Below are positions 12,372-23,429 of a stretch of DNA of 64,000 nucleotides, in pieces. The DNA is from Phymorhynchus buccinoides. Lineage: Eukaryota; Mollusca; Gastropoda; Neogastropoda; Raphitomidae. Numbering within the stretch: position 1 is the stretch's first letter; every line of letters begins with the position of its first letter. The translations under genes were made by a program, and so were the position numbers. The stretch is from assembly GCA_017654935.2 (NCBI GenBank), contig CM065710.1, forward strand, positions 28,983,646 through 29,047,645, written 5' to 3'. The notes under the pieces were generated by a model that worked only from the letters and a program-made list of their open reading frames with translations, was not told where the DNA came from and made no database searches.

Positions 12372-14443
12372 AGAGAGAGAGAGAAAGATAGAGATTTTAC
12401 GCCCTCTGAGCCAAAAGACTATTTGAGGCATTTTAATTTATAAAGATCCTAGAAAAAAGATGGATTTTAAGTTTTATAAGATGAAATTTTGAAAGAAGAA
12501 GTTATTTATTTTATTTTATCAGAGTTTATAAGGAATTTTTTAATTTATTTTAATAGCGCAAGCTGAAGAATATAAAATTTTAAGTTTGTGATAAAATATT
12601 TTAATTTAAAAGATATTTAGCTGTTTGCTTTTAAATCTGACAGATTGGAGGAGGTCTGATTAAAAAACCCCAGGGCTACAGTTAAAATTCATGCATTTTA
12701 GGCTCAACTGAGCAATTGGATAAAAACAATCCGTGTTTGTGCTCGGAACGAGCTTTATTATTAAAATTCTTGACAGGCAGAAGCCTGTGTTCAAGTTAAT
12801 ATACAGTTTAAAAAACTTTTCAAAAAAGTTATGAAAAGTTACAAGTTATTCTTTTATTTCCTTTTTGTATATGTACACATTTTTTTTATTATATAAGGCT
12901 ATCCTATTAGGTTTTGGTCCCTTGGGACCAAACACAACCAATAGTTACCTAGGTTTTTAATTATAAATTTATTTGGTACAAAGACAACTGTCAAAAAAGT
13001 TTTTGGCCATAAGGCTATTAATATTAATATGTATATTGTTATTATGTACACCACTTTTACAGACAAACTGTTTAAACTTTTTACAAGTGACGTTATTGTT
13101 TAATATTTCAATTATAACTAAGTTGAATTTTTAAACTATGTTAAAGTTTTAACAAGTATTTAGTTTATTTAATATTGTCCATAGGGCAAAGTATAATGTT
13201 ATTTTCACGTATGTGAATTTATAAAATTTTGTGTTAAAAATTTATATTCTACTCTAGTCAAGCTACGGGACTAAACCCTATAGCTTTAAAATTGTTTTGT
13301 TAAAATCTATGTCTTAAAATTGTTTAATATGTAAAATAAGTTAAGATTTGATTAAAAAGACAAGTTTATAACTATTAAGGTTCCATAGTTATATTAAAAG
13401 TTGCTATTAAAATCTAGTTTGTTTTATGTATGTTTTGGTCTAACCTGACCATATGTGATTTTAGTTATTTAACTAGATGAAGTCTAGTGAGAAGTCATTA
13501 TTTTATATAAAGTTATTTATGAATAGGGGAACATACCGCCAGAGGCCACCATTGTTATAAATAATCTTATGTGTTCCATCTGATCCCAGGGGGGGTAGCT
13601 ACAAAGACTCCCCCGCCCCTGATGTCACGGTGGAATGTGAAATAAGTGAAATTAATAAAAGTTGTTATTTTATGGTTAGATGGTTTTTAAGAGGATGGTA
13701 TAAGAGTTGAGGGTGGGGATGGTTAACGACTCCTGTATGCTCGGGACGGAGGGAGGGAGGGGAAGGGACCCCTCCTCTCCGCCCCGAGCAGTGACAGGAC
13801 ACCGCATGGGCAGTCCCAAAAAAGGGGGGGGAGCACAAGCGTTAAACGCAACGGCTACGAAAGATACCTCCGTTGTGTGTGCCGGACACCCATCTGCATA
13901 GGAGAAGGGTTTTTTAAAAAATAGTGGGCTCAAAAGAGTCACTTCAGCCCACCGGCACATATTTTAGATAAAAAGGGAAGTGGGGGTAAAGGGGGCGGGA
14001 ATGCAGACAGGTATACGGCCCACACACCAGGGGGACTCTATTCCCACCAGTAAAAATAGTTAGATTTAAACAAGGTGTTTGAATGACACCTGGCCGATTG
14101 CCTCAGCGAGCCAAACCATTGGTGACCAACCTAATTTATGATGTTTGTTTAAAATGTTCTTTTCATTATATATTAAGTTGTTTTGTTTGCATTTGTTTAT
14201 AACAGGTTGTAATTCCTTTTTTATTTGACTACAGGGGTCAAACATGTGCTTCAGACTAAATATTTTTCCACATTTACATGGGGTGTCCCTAAATTTACAT
14301 CGAATAGAGTTAGTATAGAATCTGTTGATTCTGCCTTGAATTTTATGGGGAACGGGCAGGTGAAGACCACCACTGATAAATTTCCTGTACCGGAGTTGGG
14401 CTTCTAAATAGGAATCCAATTCCTCCGCCCATCTCCGGTACAC
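12372..14443 (-). mobile_element. LINE copy, 3' part on minus strand
   Basis: On the minus strand the element runs from an ORF2 end (14443 down to 14066) through a long AT-rich 3' untranslated region to about 12372. There it meets a short GA/GAAA tract, just like the copy at 9829. The 3' UTR carries CAGGGCTACAGTTAAAAT near 12665. The extent between 12800 and 14065 is inferred from continuity. Confidence 0.5.
14066..14443 (-). pseudogene. LINE ORF2 C-terminus with CCHC-like motif
   Basis: A 125-residue frame. Its middle, CKFRDTPCKCGKIFSLKHMF followed by DPC, has the Cys-x-Cys-x8-His-x4-Cys spacing found at the end of ORF2 in several LINE clades. It is preceded by basic helical sequence and followed by about 50 residues and a stop. 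No reverse transcriptase motifs are seen upstream (to about 14700), so the copy is truncated. The LINE assignment rests on this motif and on the shared 3' UTR. Confidence 0.6.
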
Positions 14444-16336
14444 ACAACGTTTTAAATGGTTTTTAATCTCTAACCCAAAAATTTGAGCACTTTTTTATAT
14501 ATACGCTTGAGAGCCGGACCGCAAGGACAGCAGTCGCTGGATGCAGCGAGGATGGCTCTGTGGGTGGCGAGAGTGACCAGATTTGTGTTTGTTTGGGTTT
14601 AGTCCAACACAGATATCTATGCCACTAATCATTAAACCCTGGCATGTTGCATATGCGAAGAAAGAGGATGAACTAAGCTCTATTCTGACTACTATTATAA
14701 TAAGGAAATCTAACTATATATTTATAATAATTATGAAAAACCTTGTATTTTAGACCCCACTGAAACAGGTTCAAGCTACTAAATAATTAATTTATCTAAA
14801 CTCATATCACATTACACCGATCTTTCATAATGGATTAATACACTAAAATAATACCTTTCTATACATATACTATGTCACTATGTTAGATGACACAGTTAAA
14901 ATATAATTAGCATTCAATGTCCAGTAACAAAGATAAGCTAGCCGAAAACCCGGTTTTAGAACTGAGTCGACACCGGTGTGACCAAGAGAAGACTGTGACG
15001 TTGACACAGCGTCGGTGTAGCTTTCCTCAATGTTCTATTTTGACGTCAAATAAAAGTAGCTAATTTGTTTGTAGGACATTGAAAGAGTTGTTTAGTAACA
15101 AAATTATGAAAGGATGGCTTTGATCAAATAGGTTTTATAGAGATAAGAGGTGACATAACTTGGCCGGTTAAATTGCCAGATTTTAGGAGAAATCAGCCAT
15201 TCAATGTCTTAATTAGCAAACTAATAAAGTGATTGGCATAACCACAATAAGATTTTATTATTGGAATGAAAATCAAAGAGAGGAAACAGGCTAAATTATA
15301 AGTTTATTATTACTACTAGTTGGCCTGAGATTTCAGTTTGGAGGCCGTTGGATATTTGAAAAGCCAGGTCGCGTGACACGATTTGAAAAGTGACACGTCT
15401 AAAAATAGATATGACGTCATATAGCGAGGCGCGCGTGACTTGGGAAAAAGGGCCTAGGCACACTTGTCGTATGTTAAATTGTATTGCGTGACAGGTAGGC
15501 CTTATGAAATACGGCACACTGTTCTTGTGATTGCACATCCTTTCTGTGCAGTATTTGCAAGTGTGTGGCGGGGCGGTCATCCCCACAATCTTAAAGTAAA
15601 ATGCTTACAAGTACAGGAACATTTGAAATTGTCTTGGATTCTGCATTATGTAATCTATAACAATATGTTTCTGTACAATCATCAGTGTTATTGCTTGTTG
15701 CAATTACATTGCTAAGCTGATTGATTCTCTACTAAATAAGTCTACTATTATGCGTTGAATTAAACACTCTGTCTATGATTATAATCTAATGATTGTTATG
15801 CACATACGAACTTACGTGATTACAAGTATTATCATTTTCTGGTGAGTGTTATAACCAATTTATTGTATGCTGATTATTGGCTGTCATACAATAGAAAATA
15901 ATGTTATGCATAATAAAATAATTTATTTGGCACTTTAATAAAGTTGCCCATTCTCTCTCTAAATCTTGTGTTTCTTTGTCTTTTAACAAAACAAAGGTTT
16001 TGTGTGGATGCAAGAGACACAAAAACGTTTTTTGCTACAAGAAACAAACTGTTAAAGTCATACCAGTACACTTTTTATAACCATGGCTGCGAGTTGGCAC
16101 TCAGAATGAGAGGGGTGTGAGCAACGCCACTGTACGACCCAGAAGATAAGACGCCTAAGAAAAAAACACTTTTGTAGACACTCTTTGTACAAAAAACTGG
16201 GACTCAAACGTTCGAAATGCCTATCACACCAAGTATCTTTTTTAATACCTCTTTTTCATCTCAACTAATATATGGACCATTTTTCCAAAACTGTTTTAGG
16301 CATATACAAATCCTAATCATACATTTTGAAAGTAAC
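14444..16336. other. AT-rich DNA, no gene seen
   Basis: Only short frames without domain character. It contains no notable tandem repeat. The region ends just before a candidate signal peptide at 16337. Confidence 0.45.
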
Positions 16337-16435
16337 ATGGCTTCTTCTGCTACAAGTCACATTGCTTTCAACATTTTGATTTTGTGTGGTTTAATCAGAT
16401 ATCTGACAATATGTTGTTATAGCCATAGTGGATAA
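16337..16435 (+). CDS. Candidate signal-peptide start of a second receptor gene
   Basis: An ATG at 16337 opens MASSATSHIAFNILILCGLI, then RYLTICCYSHS and a stop at 16433. The hydrophobic core resembles a secretion signal, and the CUB-like exon begins about 300 bases downstream on the same strand. A different frame (16428-16740) then encodes a Ser/Thr/Glu-rich linker with no domain. Either a short intron or a one-base consensus error would be needed to join these pieces, and I cannot see a convincing donor. This is therefore only a candidate first exon. Confidence 0.25.
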   Translation: MASSATSHIAFNILILCGLIRYLTICCYSHSG

Positions 16436-16656
16436 ACAAACGCACGGTTCACAACAGCCTCGTAAAATAGTGCTGGGTTTCTTCCATCAGTCTAATTCAA
16501 CGAATACTGAGAAAACACATGAGAATTCACAAACGTTCTCTTCAGATACAAACACAACACCACTAAGCACCGTCCAGCAATCGGGTGAAACATTACAAAC
16601 ATCAGACTTTCTTCATGCGTTGCAGCCCTCAAAAGATAATCTTATACGATTGTCAG

Positions 16657-17216
16657 GCAAATCCCTGGAGACTCTCGAAAAGACACCAACATCAGAAGTA
16701 AAAGAGAGCAGTTCAACGGAAAAACCATTGTACAAACGGCCGACATGTTGGACTGTATGTTTTCTGGAAGCAGGAGACTGGAATTTGCGGTATCTAGCAA
16801 CATCACAGTTCGTTTTAACACATTACACGTCAACATTAGCCGGGCGATAAAAAAGTTACATTGCCTTCTTGTCTTCTGCTTGGGAAGGTGGGAGCCAGCC
16901 AGCAAAGCCTTGCACGTGCATTTTCACCACCAGACTTGCACATTTACAAACTCCATTCACATCCAAGAGAAATATGACATCCACAGTTCAACTGTTCCTG
17001 GTTCAAAAATAGCCTGCGAGAACCGCGTCACGTGGACAGGATGTGAGCCAGACTATGATCCCCAGCCTGAGTATGTAGTGCGAGAGAAATCCGTTCATAT
17101 CAAGTTGCAGGTGAATGACTTCAGTGAAGATTACCGCGTGGCCTTGTCTGTTATTTCGCAAGTTAACAAGCCTCCTAAGCGACAGCTGGAAGTTGTTTAC
17201 GTATCACTGACAGGAG
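16657..17216 (+). CDS. CUB-like ectodomain exon of a GRL101-like gene
   Basis: The frame is open from 16640. A possible acceptor (GATTGTCAG) ends at 16656. It ends at a strong donor, GTATGT at 17217, in phase 1. The protein is rich in alternating beta-strand segments (RRLEFAVSSNITVRFNTLHV, CTFTNSIHIQEKYDI, VREKSVHIKLQVNDFSEDYR) with spaced cysteines, as in the CUB-like domains at the N-terminus of molluscan GRL101-type receptors. The first base of its split glycine codon is completed exactly by the exon at 18666, so the two belong to one transcript. They lie downstream of the first receptor gene and on the same strand, which suggests a tandem second copy. The 5' boundary is unresolved. Confidence 0.55.
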
Positions 17217-18665
17217 GTATGTCTAAATTCTGCGTTTGGGTAGTAATGGACAACTGGTTTTGCTTCTTGAAGTGATAACGGTCTATAAAAATGTCTTCTG
17301 GCATGCCTGTTCACACTGTTCCATAATATATAATAATTATTATTTTGTGCTTGATCCTTGGAAGGAAGAAAATATTATTAATCTCGGGCCTGGTTAATGC
17401 TGGGATATTCATCATGAAAGGAAGCGTAGAATACAGACCTGTCATGCAGTCTCAGACCAATACGGAACTCCATAGCATCAATCAGCATCATCATTGTCAT
17501 CCGCCTCATTTCCATCAATCATTAAAAAAAAGGAAAAACAATGCCTCAAATTCTGTGGCTTTGCGACAACAACAAAAATCTTATTACAGATCAATTAAAA
17601 TGAAAGAGAAGAAAAAAATATGCTTAACGTCCTCCGGTCTGGAGCAGTCACATATGGGACATTAGTAGATGTAAAGATGTTGGGAACGATCCTGGAGACA
17701 AATGCCTGGAGGCAGTGCAAACACCAGTAAAGTCCCGATTTTTTAAACAATACAGATAGTTGTCGCAGTAAACCACGCCTCGGTTAAACCTTATGGCCTA
17801 GAAGAAGAAATGGTGTTTTATGTCCGCTTGGTCTGAATCAGACACATTTTATGGGACATTTGTAGATACAAATAGGTTGGGAACGATACTGGAGGCAATG
17901 TTCGGAGGCAGTGCAACACCAGTAAAAAGTCCAGATTTTTTAACAATACAGATAGGTGTAGCAGTTAAACCACTCTTCGGTTAAACCTCATCGGCTATAA
18001 ATTTTTATTTTGCCCAAACGGCAAGCCATATCAACGTAATCCCTGTGAATTAGATTTGAATATTACAAAGACGCTGATAATTTCAAAGATAATAGATGGA
18101 TGCAAACCAAAATATGCATGGTGAAAAAGTGTCAGAAATGAAATGTTTATTTTTTATTGTGTACATTTTTTATGTAATTACTCCGATACAGATACAGGAT
18201 TTAAAAACAAAAAACAAAAACAGACTCGCAATAACCCAAGAGTAAAAATTATCTCCCTTCACTTTTTTCAGTCACTGGGAGTAGAGTTTATTTACATTAT
18301 GGCTCTGCCATCTTGACATGCTGAATGAGGCTTTATACTGAAAATTATCTAGCCCCTGTCTCGTGCACCGAGATGCGTGCGCCATCTACATAAGATTATC
18401 GTCCTCGCTCCTCATGAAGTAGTAGTTTATAGCCACAAAAAAGTATCTGCTCCAGACTCGTCAGTAGGTAGCATCGGCAATTCGGGCCTAAAATGGTCTC
18501 CCCTTTCGTGTCGGCAAGAAGTAGCATAAAGCCCCATTAAAAATGGTGTGTTTTGGTGACTGTATTGTGCTTGCATGAGACCAAGTTTTGTAAATTCTCT
18601 TAACGAAGAAATAAAGTTATTTTTGACTTTGACTTTGAGGGGACTTTGTTCCTTTGTGTTTTTAG
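17217..18665 (+). other. Intron with a tandem duplication and a retroposon tail
   Basis: Intron between the two CUB-like exons, phase 1. It holds a 195-bp period duplication (17649-18000) and, near 18470-18640, a sequence ending GAAATAAAGTTATTTTTGAC and TTTGACTTTGA repeats, which is typical of a retroposon 3' tail. Confidence 0.6.
17649..18000. repeat. Two tandem units of about 195 bp
   Basis: GGGACATT..GTAGAT, GGTTGGGAACGAT, GGAGGCAGTGCAA and the TTAAACC-CTCGGTTAAACC segment occur in the same order twice, starting near 17653 and 17848. The copies differ at roughly one base in ten. Confidence 0.75.
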
Positions 18666-19038
18666 GGTTCGTCCAGACAGCAGGGTTCAGCCCAGAATCT
18701 TTGATCTACAGAAACTTTGGAAAAAAGCTCCAGAAAACCCAGCTTTCAGTTCCGCCCTCTCACAGTGTTATACTCAGCGATGTTCACGCTTACACAGACG
18801 AAAAAGTGACGCTCAGCCTTTATAGCTACCACAACTTCACTAAGACAATGATGTGGGCTGTGACGAGATGTCAGTACCCTCCCTTGCCGGACCTTTACAG
18901 CCAGATACAGTCACTGGGCTTCGAGTTCAGAGACAGGTCTTCAACGAGAAGAAGAACATACTACAAGTCAGAATTTCACGTGAATTATGAAGATGACGGT
19001 TGGACTTCTGACTTCAGAATCATGTTTACCTTCCATTC
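18666..19038 (+). CDS. Second CUB-like exon of the GRL101-like gene
   Basis: The acceptor TTTTTAG ends at 18665, and two G bases complete the split glycine codon from 17216. The protein continues FVQTAGFSPESLIYRNFGKK, then SVPPSHSVILSDVHAY, a strand-rich middle, and ends DFRIMFTFHS. A GTGAGG donor at 19039 follows directly; without splicing the frame would stop at 19052. In related receptors this 'F-R-I-M-F-T-F-H-S' strand is followed by an LDLa module, which is what the exon at 2851 of the first gene encodes. Here the continuation would fall into the N gap. The function is ectodomain recognition; the ligand is unknown. Confidence 0.6.
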
Positions 19039-19095
19039 AGTGAGGAGGGAGTGAGCTTACATATGTGTAGTCCATTCTATAAGGAACGGGACACA

Positions 19096-19595
19096 NNNNN
19101 NNNNNNNNNNNNNNNNNNNNNNNNNNNNNNNNNNNNNNNNNNNNNNNNNNNNNNNNNNNNNNNNNNNNNNNNNNNNNNNNNNNNNNNNNNNNNNNNNNNN
19201 NNNNNNNNNNNNNNNNNNNNNNNNNNNNNNNNNNNNNNNNNNNNNNNNNNNNNNNNNNNNNNNNNNNNNNNNNNNNNNNNNNNNNNNNNNNNNNNNNNNN
19301 NNNNNNNNNNNNNNNNNNNNNNNNNNNNNNNNNNNNNNNNNNNNNNNNNNNNNNNNNNNNNNNNNNNNNNNNNNNNNNNNNNNNNNNNNNNNNNNNNNNN
19401 NNNNNNNNNNNNNNNNNNNNNNNNNNNNNNNNNNNNNNNNNNNNNNNNNNNNNNNNNNNNNNNNNNNNNNNNNNNNNNNNNNNNNNNNNNNNNNNNNNNN
19501 NNNNNNNNNNNNNNNNNNNNNNNNNNNNNNNNNNNNNNNNNNNNNNNNNNNNNNNNNNNNNNNNNNNNNNNNNNNNNNNNNNNNNNNNNNNNNNN
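19096..19595. other. Scaffold gap, 500 Ns
   Basis: Exactly 500 N, the same size as the gap at 61001-61500, so it is a placeholder of unknown true length. Order and orientation of the contigs across it are not proven by sequence. Confidence 0.99.
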
Positions 19596-20040
19596 GAAGC
19601 AGTACAACCATCCAAATATTGTTTCCTTGATCGGCATCGCCGCCCAGAGGCAGCCCGTTATCGGCATGGAGTATGTGCCAGGTGAGGTGTTGTTTGTTGT
19701 TGTTGTCACTGTTGTTGTTGTTGTCATTACTGAAGCAGTACAACCACCCCAACATCATTTCCTTGATCGGCATCGCCGCCCAGAGGCAGCTTGTCATGGA
19801 GTATGTGCCAGGTGAGGTGTTGTTGTTATCGTTGTGGTGGTGGTTATTGAAGCAGTACAACCACCCCAACATCGTTTCCTTGATCAGCATCGCCGCGCAG
19901 CGACAGCCCGTCATGATCGCCATGGAGTATGTGTCGGGTGAGTTGTTGTTGTCGTCGTTATTGAAGCAGTACAACCATCCCAACATCGTTTCCTTGATCG
20001 GCATCGCTGCACAGCGACAGTCCGTCATGATTGTCACTTT
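19596..20040 (+). CDS. FER: FES/FER kinase helix-C to hinge exon, four tandem partial copies
   Basis: Four head-to-tail copies begin with GAAGCAGTACAACCA at 19596, 19732, 19849 and 19963. Each encodes KQYNHPNIVSLIGIAAQRQ and the strand leading to the hinge (MEYVPG), i.e. the end of helix C through beta5 and the gatekeeper region of a tyrosine kinase. Copies 1 to 3 end at a good donor (G|GTGAGG or G|GTGAGT). Copy 2 lacks two or three residues before MEY, copy 3 has S for G in the hinge, and copy 4 loses the donor and runs into intron. The first copy is cut by the gap, so the true upstream half (glycine loop and VAVK strand) is missing here; it is visible in the right arm at 57923-58135. Which copy is spliced is not decidable from sequence; copy 1 or an unseen one is the best candidate. 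Confidence 0.7.
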
Positions 20041-20108
20041 TGTGCGTTGACGATGTGTGTGCCCGCTATTTTTTTAAACATTTTCTGATTTGACTGGGCC
20101 GATTTCAG

Positions 20109-20700
20109 GCGGGGCCTTGCTGTCTTTGCTGCATAAGAGCGGCAAGCAGCAGAGTCGTCAGCAGCTGTCTCAAGATGTGTTTGAAGATCATGTGTATGTG
20201 TGTGCACGCTTTAATTTTTCATTTTCTGATTTGATTGAGTCGATTTCATCTTTAACTATCTTTCCTGCGTAAGAGCGGCAAGCAGCAAAATCGTCAGCAG
20301 CTGTCTCGGATGTGTGTGTGTGTGTGTTTGCTTGCACTTTTTTTGCGTTGACGATGTGTGTGGCCGCTATTTTTTAATATTTTCTGATTTGATTGGGTTG
20401 ATTGCTATCTTTCCTACATAAAAGCAGCAAGCAGCAGAGTCGGCGGCAGCTGACTCAAGATGTGTTTGAAGATCATGTGTATGTGTGTGCATGCTTTCAT
20501 TTTTCGTTTTCTGATTTGTGTCAAATCCTCATGCGCATAATTTAAAACAAACAATTTCTATAAAACAAAAACAAAATGAAAGATCCAATGTACCTGACAA
20601 TTTGATTGGGCTGATTTCAGGCATATCTTTCCTGCGTAAGAGCGGCAAGCAGCAAAATCGTCAGCAGCTGTCTCGGATGTGTGTCTGTGTGTTTGCTTGC
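20109..20700 (+). pseudogene. Four partial copies of the kinase helix-D/E exon
   Basis: Near 20109, 20255, 20405 and 20620 the sequence repeats the start of the exon found intact at 20772: CTTTCCTGCGTAAGAGCGGC, AAGCAGCAGAGTCG-CAGCAGCTG. Copies 1 and 4 keep the preceding intron end with TTTCAG; copies 2 and 3 have lost the AG. All four break off after the CAGCTGTCT/CAGCTGACT segment and run into a GATGTGTGTG intron-like sequence, so none encodes the helix E part (NGMAYLESRGCIHR). They look like unspliced debris of local tandem duplication. Confidence 0.7.
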
Positions 20701-20771
20701 ACTTTTGTGCGTTGACGATGTGTGTGCCTGCTATTTTTAAGAATGTTCCGATTTGACTGGGCTGATTTCAG

Positions 20772-20895
20772 GCGGGGCCTTGCTGTCTTTCCTGCGTAAG
20801 AGCGGCAAGCAGCAGAGTCGGCGGCAGCTGACTCAGATGTGTGTGGACACTGCCAACGGAATGGCCTACCTGGAGAGCAGAGGCTGCATCCACAG
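20772..20895 (+). CDS. FER: FES/FER kinase exon: hinge to HR of the HRD motif
   Basis: The acceptor GATTTCAG ends at 20771 and donor GTGACA starts at 20896. It encodes GGALLSFLRKSGKQQSRRQL, then TQMCVDTANGMAYLESRGCI and HR, the D and E helices and first half of the catalytic loop. The first bases complete the split glycine of MEYVPG, and the last two bases (AG) join the A opening the exon at 22729 to give the Arg of HRDLAARN. Phase is consistent on both sides. The sequence is closer to FES/FER than to SRC or ABL kinases. Confidence 0.85.
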
Positions 20896-20943
20896 GTGAC
20901 ACGGGGGTGGGGTTACGTGGGGTGAAAGGGGTGGCTCCATCTC

Positions 20944-21271
20944 TCCCCGTGGGGATACCGGAGGGGGGGTCTTTCGTTAAAAAAATAGTTCAATCTGAAA
21001 GTTCTGTGCTTGTGACTTCCTCTAATCTGCCACTCTCTTTGACTCTGCCTTTTCCCTTTGCTTTCTATCATCTACTATCTTTCTGACTTATTGGCTCATT
21101 CTCCTGTCTTTTTTTCTCAGAAAAATCTTCCAAATAATTATTCTCCCTTGAGCTCCTCCGAAATCGGAATGTGTCAGCTGTATGCAGTGGGGAGACCGGT
21201 GAAAACTGAAAAACGGACACATACATACCTTGGCCATATGGCCTGGGAACGCAGAAGAAGAAGAAGCTCCA
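20944..21271 (+). mobile_element. SINE-like family A copy (plus)
   Basis: It starts CCCGTGGGGATACCGG, contains GTTCTGTGCTTGTGACTTCC, TCTTTGACTCTGCC and CGAAATCGGAATGTG, and ends GGAACGCAGAAGAAGAAGAAG-like. It is inserted in the kinase intron. The right arm has only the first about 30 bases of this copy, then different sequence. Confidence 0.65.
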
Positions 21272-21970
21272 TCTTACCTCTGCGACAATATTTTCATTTA
21301 TTGTCCAGCTCGCACGTTACGTTCAGTCTCCGACCCTCTATCTCTCCAGATCCCTAGGCATAAGCTTTCAACTGTCGGTCGGCGCTCTTTTGCTGTTTCA
21401 GGACCGTCCTCCTGGAACAAACTTCCTCTCTCCCTCCGTCAGCGACCGACCCTCTCTGCTTTCAAATCAAACCTCAAAACCCACCTATCTATTCTATCAT
21501 GTTACCGTTTCACTACGAATGAGTTATTCCTTCCAATTTGGAGCAAATGCCAATTTACCAAAGACCAAAAAGTTATAGTCTTAACAAGACTAGATTACTT
21601 CCCTTGGTCTACACAGCCAATACCACTAAGCTGCCGTGGATCCCACTCGCTACGTCACTTCCGGGGAGGCAACTTTAAATCATAATAAATTTTTTCCAAC
21701 TTGGAGCAGCCATGTTGTTCTTTGCTCTTGCTATTATTTCGTTTATGTAATTTATTCTAGCCGCCACCTGTTTCCCTCCCTGTCATTGAAGTTCATTCTC
21801 TCTTTTCCTCCTCTTTCTTGCCTTTAGGTCTATTTCTCAAATGTGTGTGTGTGTCTCTTCTTGTTCGTCTTTGTATAGTGTCTTTGTTTGAATGCGTTGT
21901 GAATGTTTAATGTGTGTGTGCTTACGCTTCAATTTGATTTCTATCTATTAATATCCGAAGGTAATAGAGA
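21266..21970 (+). pseudogene. LINE ORF2 C-terminus and 3' UTR
   Basis: The frame contains ARTLRSVSDPLSLQIPRHKL, RRSFAVSGPSSWNKLPLSL and FKSNLKTHLS, the same C-terminal LINE block as at 10605-10862 but from another family. The 3' UTR (GCCTTTAGGTCTATTTCT, TTTGTTTGAATGCGTTGTGA) recurs on the minus strand at 59230-59600. It is 5'-truncated directly after the GAA tail of the SINE. Confidence 0.7.
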
Positions 21971-22079
21971 ATCTATGTCTTTTAAACTTTAAACGCTTGT
22001 AAGGGAGGTAGAAGGCTGTCTATATTTGGGGGGGCAAAACTTGTCTATTATAATTCTTCATGTAACTGGTATGTCTATG

Positions 22080-22248
22080 GCAGTATGATTTTCACTGGTC
22101 TCCCCGCTGCGTACAGCCGGCACATTCCGATTTCGGAGGAGCTCAAAGGAGAAAAATTATTTGGAAGATGTTTTTTGAGAAAAGGCAGGAGAATGGGCCA
22201 ATAAGTCAGAAAGTTAGTAGATGATAAAAAGCAAAGGGAAAAGGCAGA
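22080..22248 (-). mobile_element. Truncated SINE-like family A copy (minus)
   Basis: Contains the complement of the family A middle: CACATTCCGATTTCGGAGGA, GGCAGGAGAATGGGCCAATA, AGGCAGAGT. The 5' head and the GAA tail are absent. Confidence 0.55.
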
Positions 22249-22254
22249 GTATGT

Positions 22255-22570
22255 TATCATCATCTTCATCATCATCATCATCATCATCATCAGTGAGAAT
22301 GTGTTTTCTGTGTGTTTGATGAAATGTGTGTGGGTCTGTGTGTGTATGTCTGTGTGCAAGAACGCGTTCACTCGCGTGCGTGCACGTACGTGCGTGTGTA
22401 TCTGTTGTGGGTGTGTGAGTGTTTCAATACTGATTGTAAAGCGCTTTGTGCTAGATAAAAAGCGCTATATAAGTGTCCGCTTATTATTATTATTATTATT
22501 ATATATTTTATCAGCATCGTCATCTTTATCTTCTCCATCATCGTCATCATCATCATCATCGTCATAATCA

Positions 22571-22600
<30 letters not shown>
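22255..22600. repeat. ATC/ATT microsatellites and retroposon tail
   Basis: ATC runs at about 22258-22292 and 22545-22600, GTGT/GCGT sequence between, and at 22436-22475 the retroposon tail motif TTGTAAAGCGCTTTGTGC ... AAAGCGCTATATAAGTG followed by ATT repeats. Confidence 0.7.
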
Positions 22601-22963
<363 letters not shown>

Positions 22964-23429
22964 TAATCTGCTCCCAAATGCCTTGGTTATATTATGGAAA
23001 GATCTGGGTTTTTGGTTTTTTACTTGTGGTTCAACCAATTCCGCCTTCCTCTCTCCTTGTACAATGGACCCGCCCCAAGTAGGCCCTCCAGTTATGGCTT
23101 GCGTGGACTACATTCCCTTTGGTTTGTTGCCTGCTGTGACCCCCCCCCGCGTATTCTCACGTTCCTGTTTCATGTTGCCCCTTTCGAATTAAGCTGCTCC
23201 CAATTGCCTTAAATACTTCTTGCTGTAACTAAGCATACATTTTATATTTTTGTGTTTCTTGTGCGCACAAGGTAGGCAAAATCTATAGGGCTTGTCTGTT
23301 TGAAACTTTGTTTCAACGTTTTTGTTTGAAAGTGTCAAACTGTGTGTTATACTGGTGCGGCGTGATATGTGATATAAATACGGCTAAATTTGTAAGTGCT
23401 AACGGCTTTCCGCGATGAATAAACCTCGA

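Noticed and set aside
19037..20037. Long frames spanning the N block
   Set aside because: Ns were read as open codons; only the flanking kinase or receptor exons are real.
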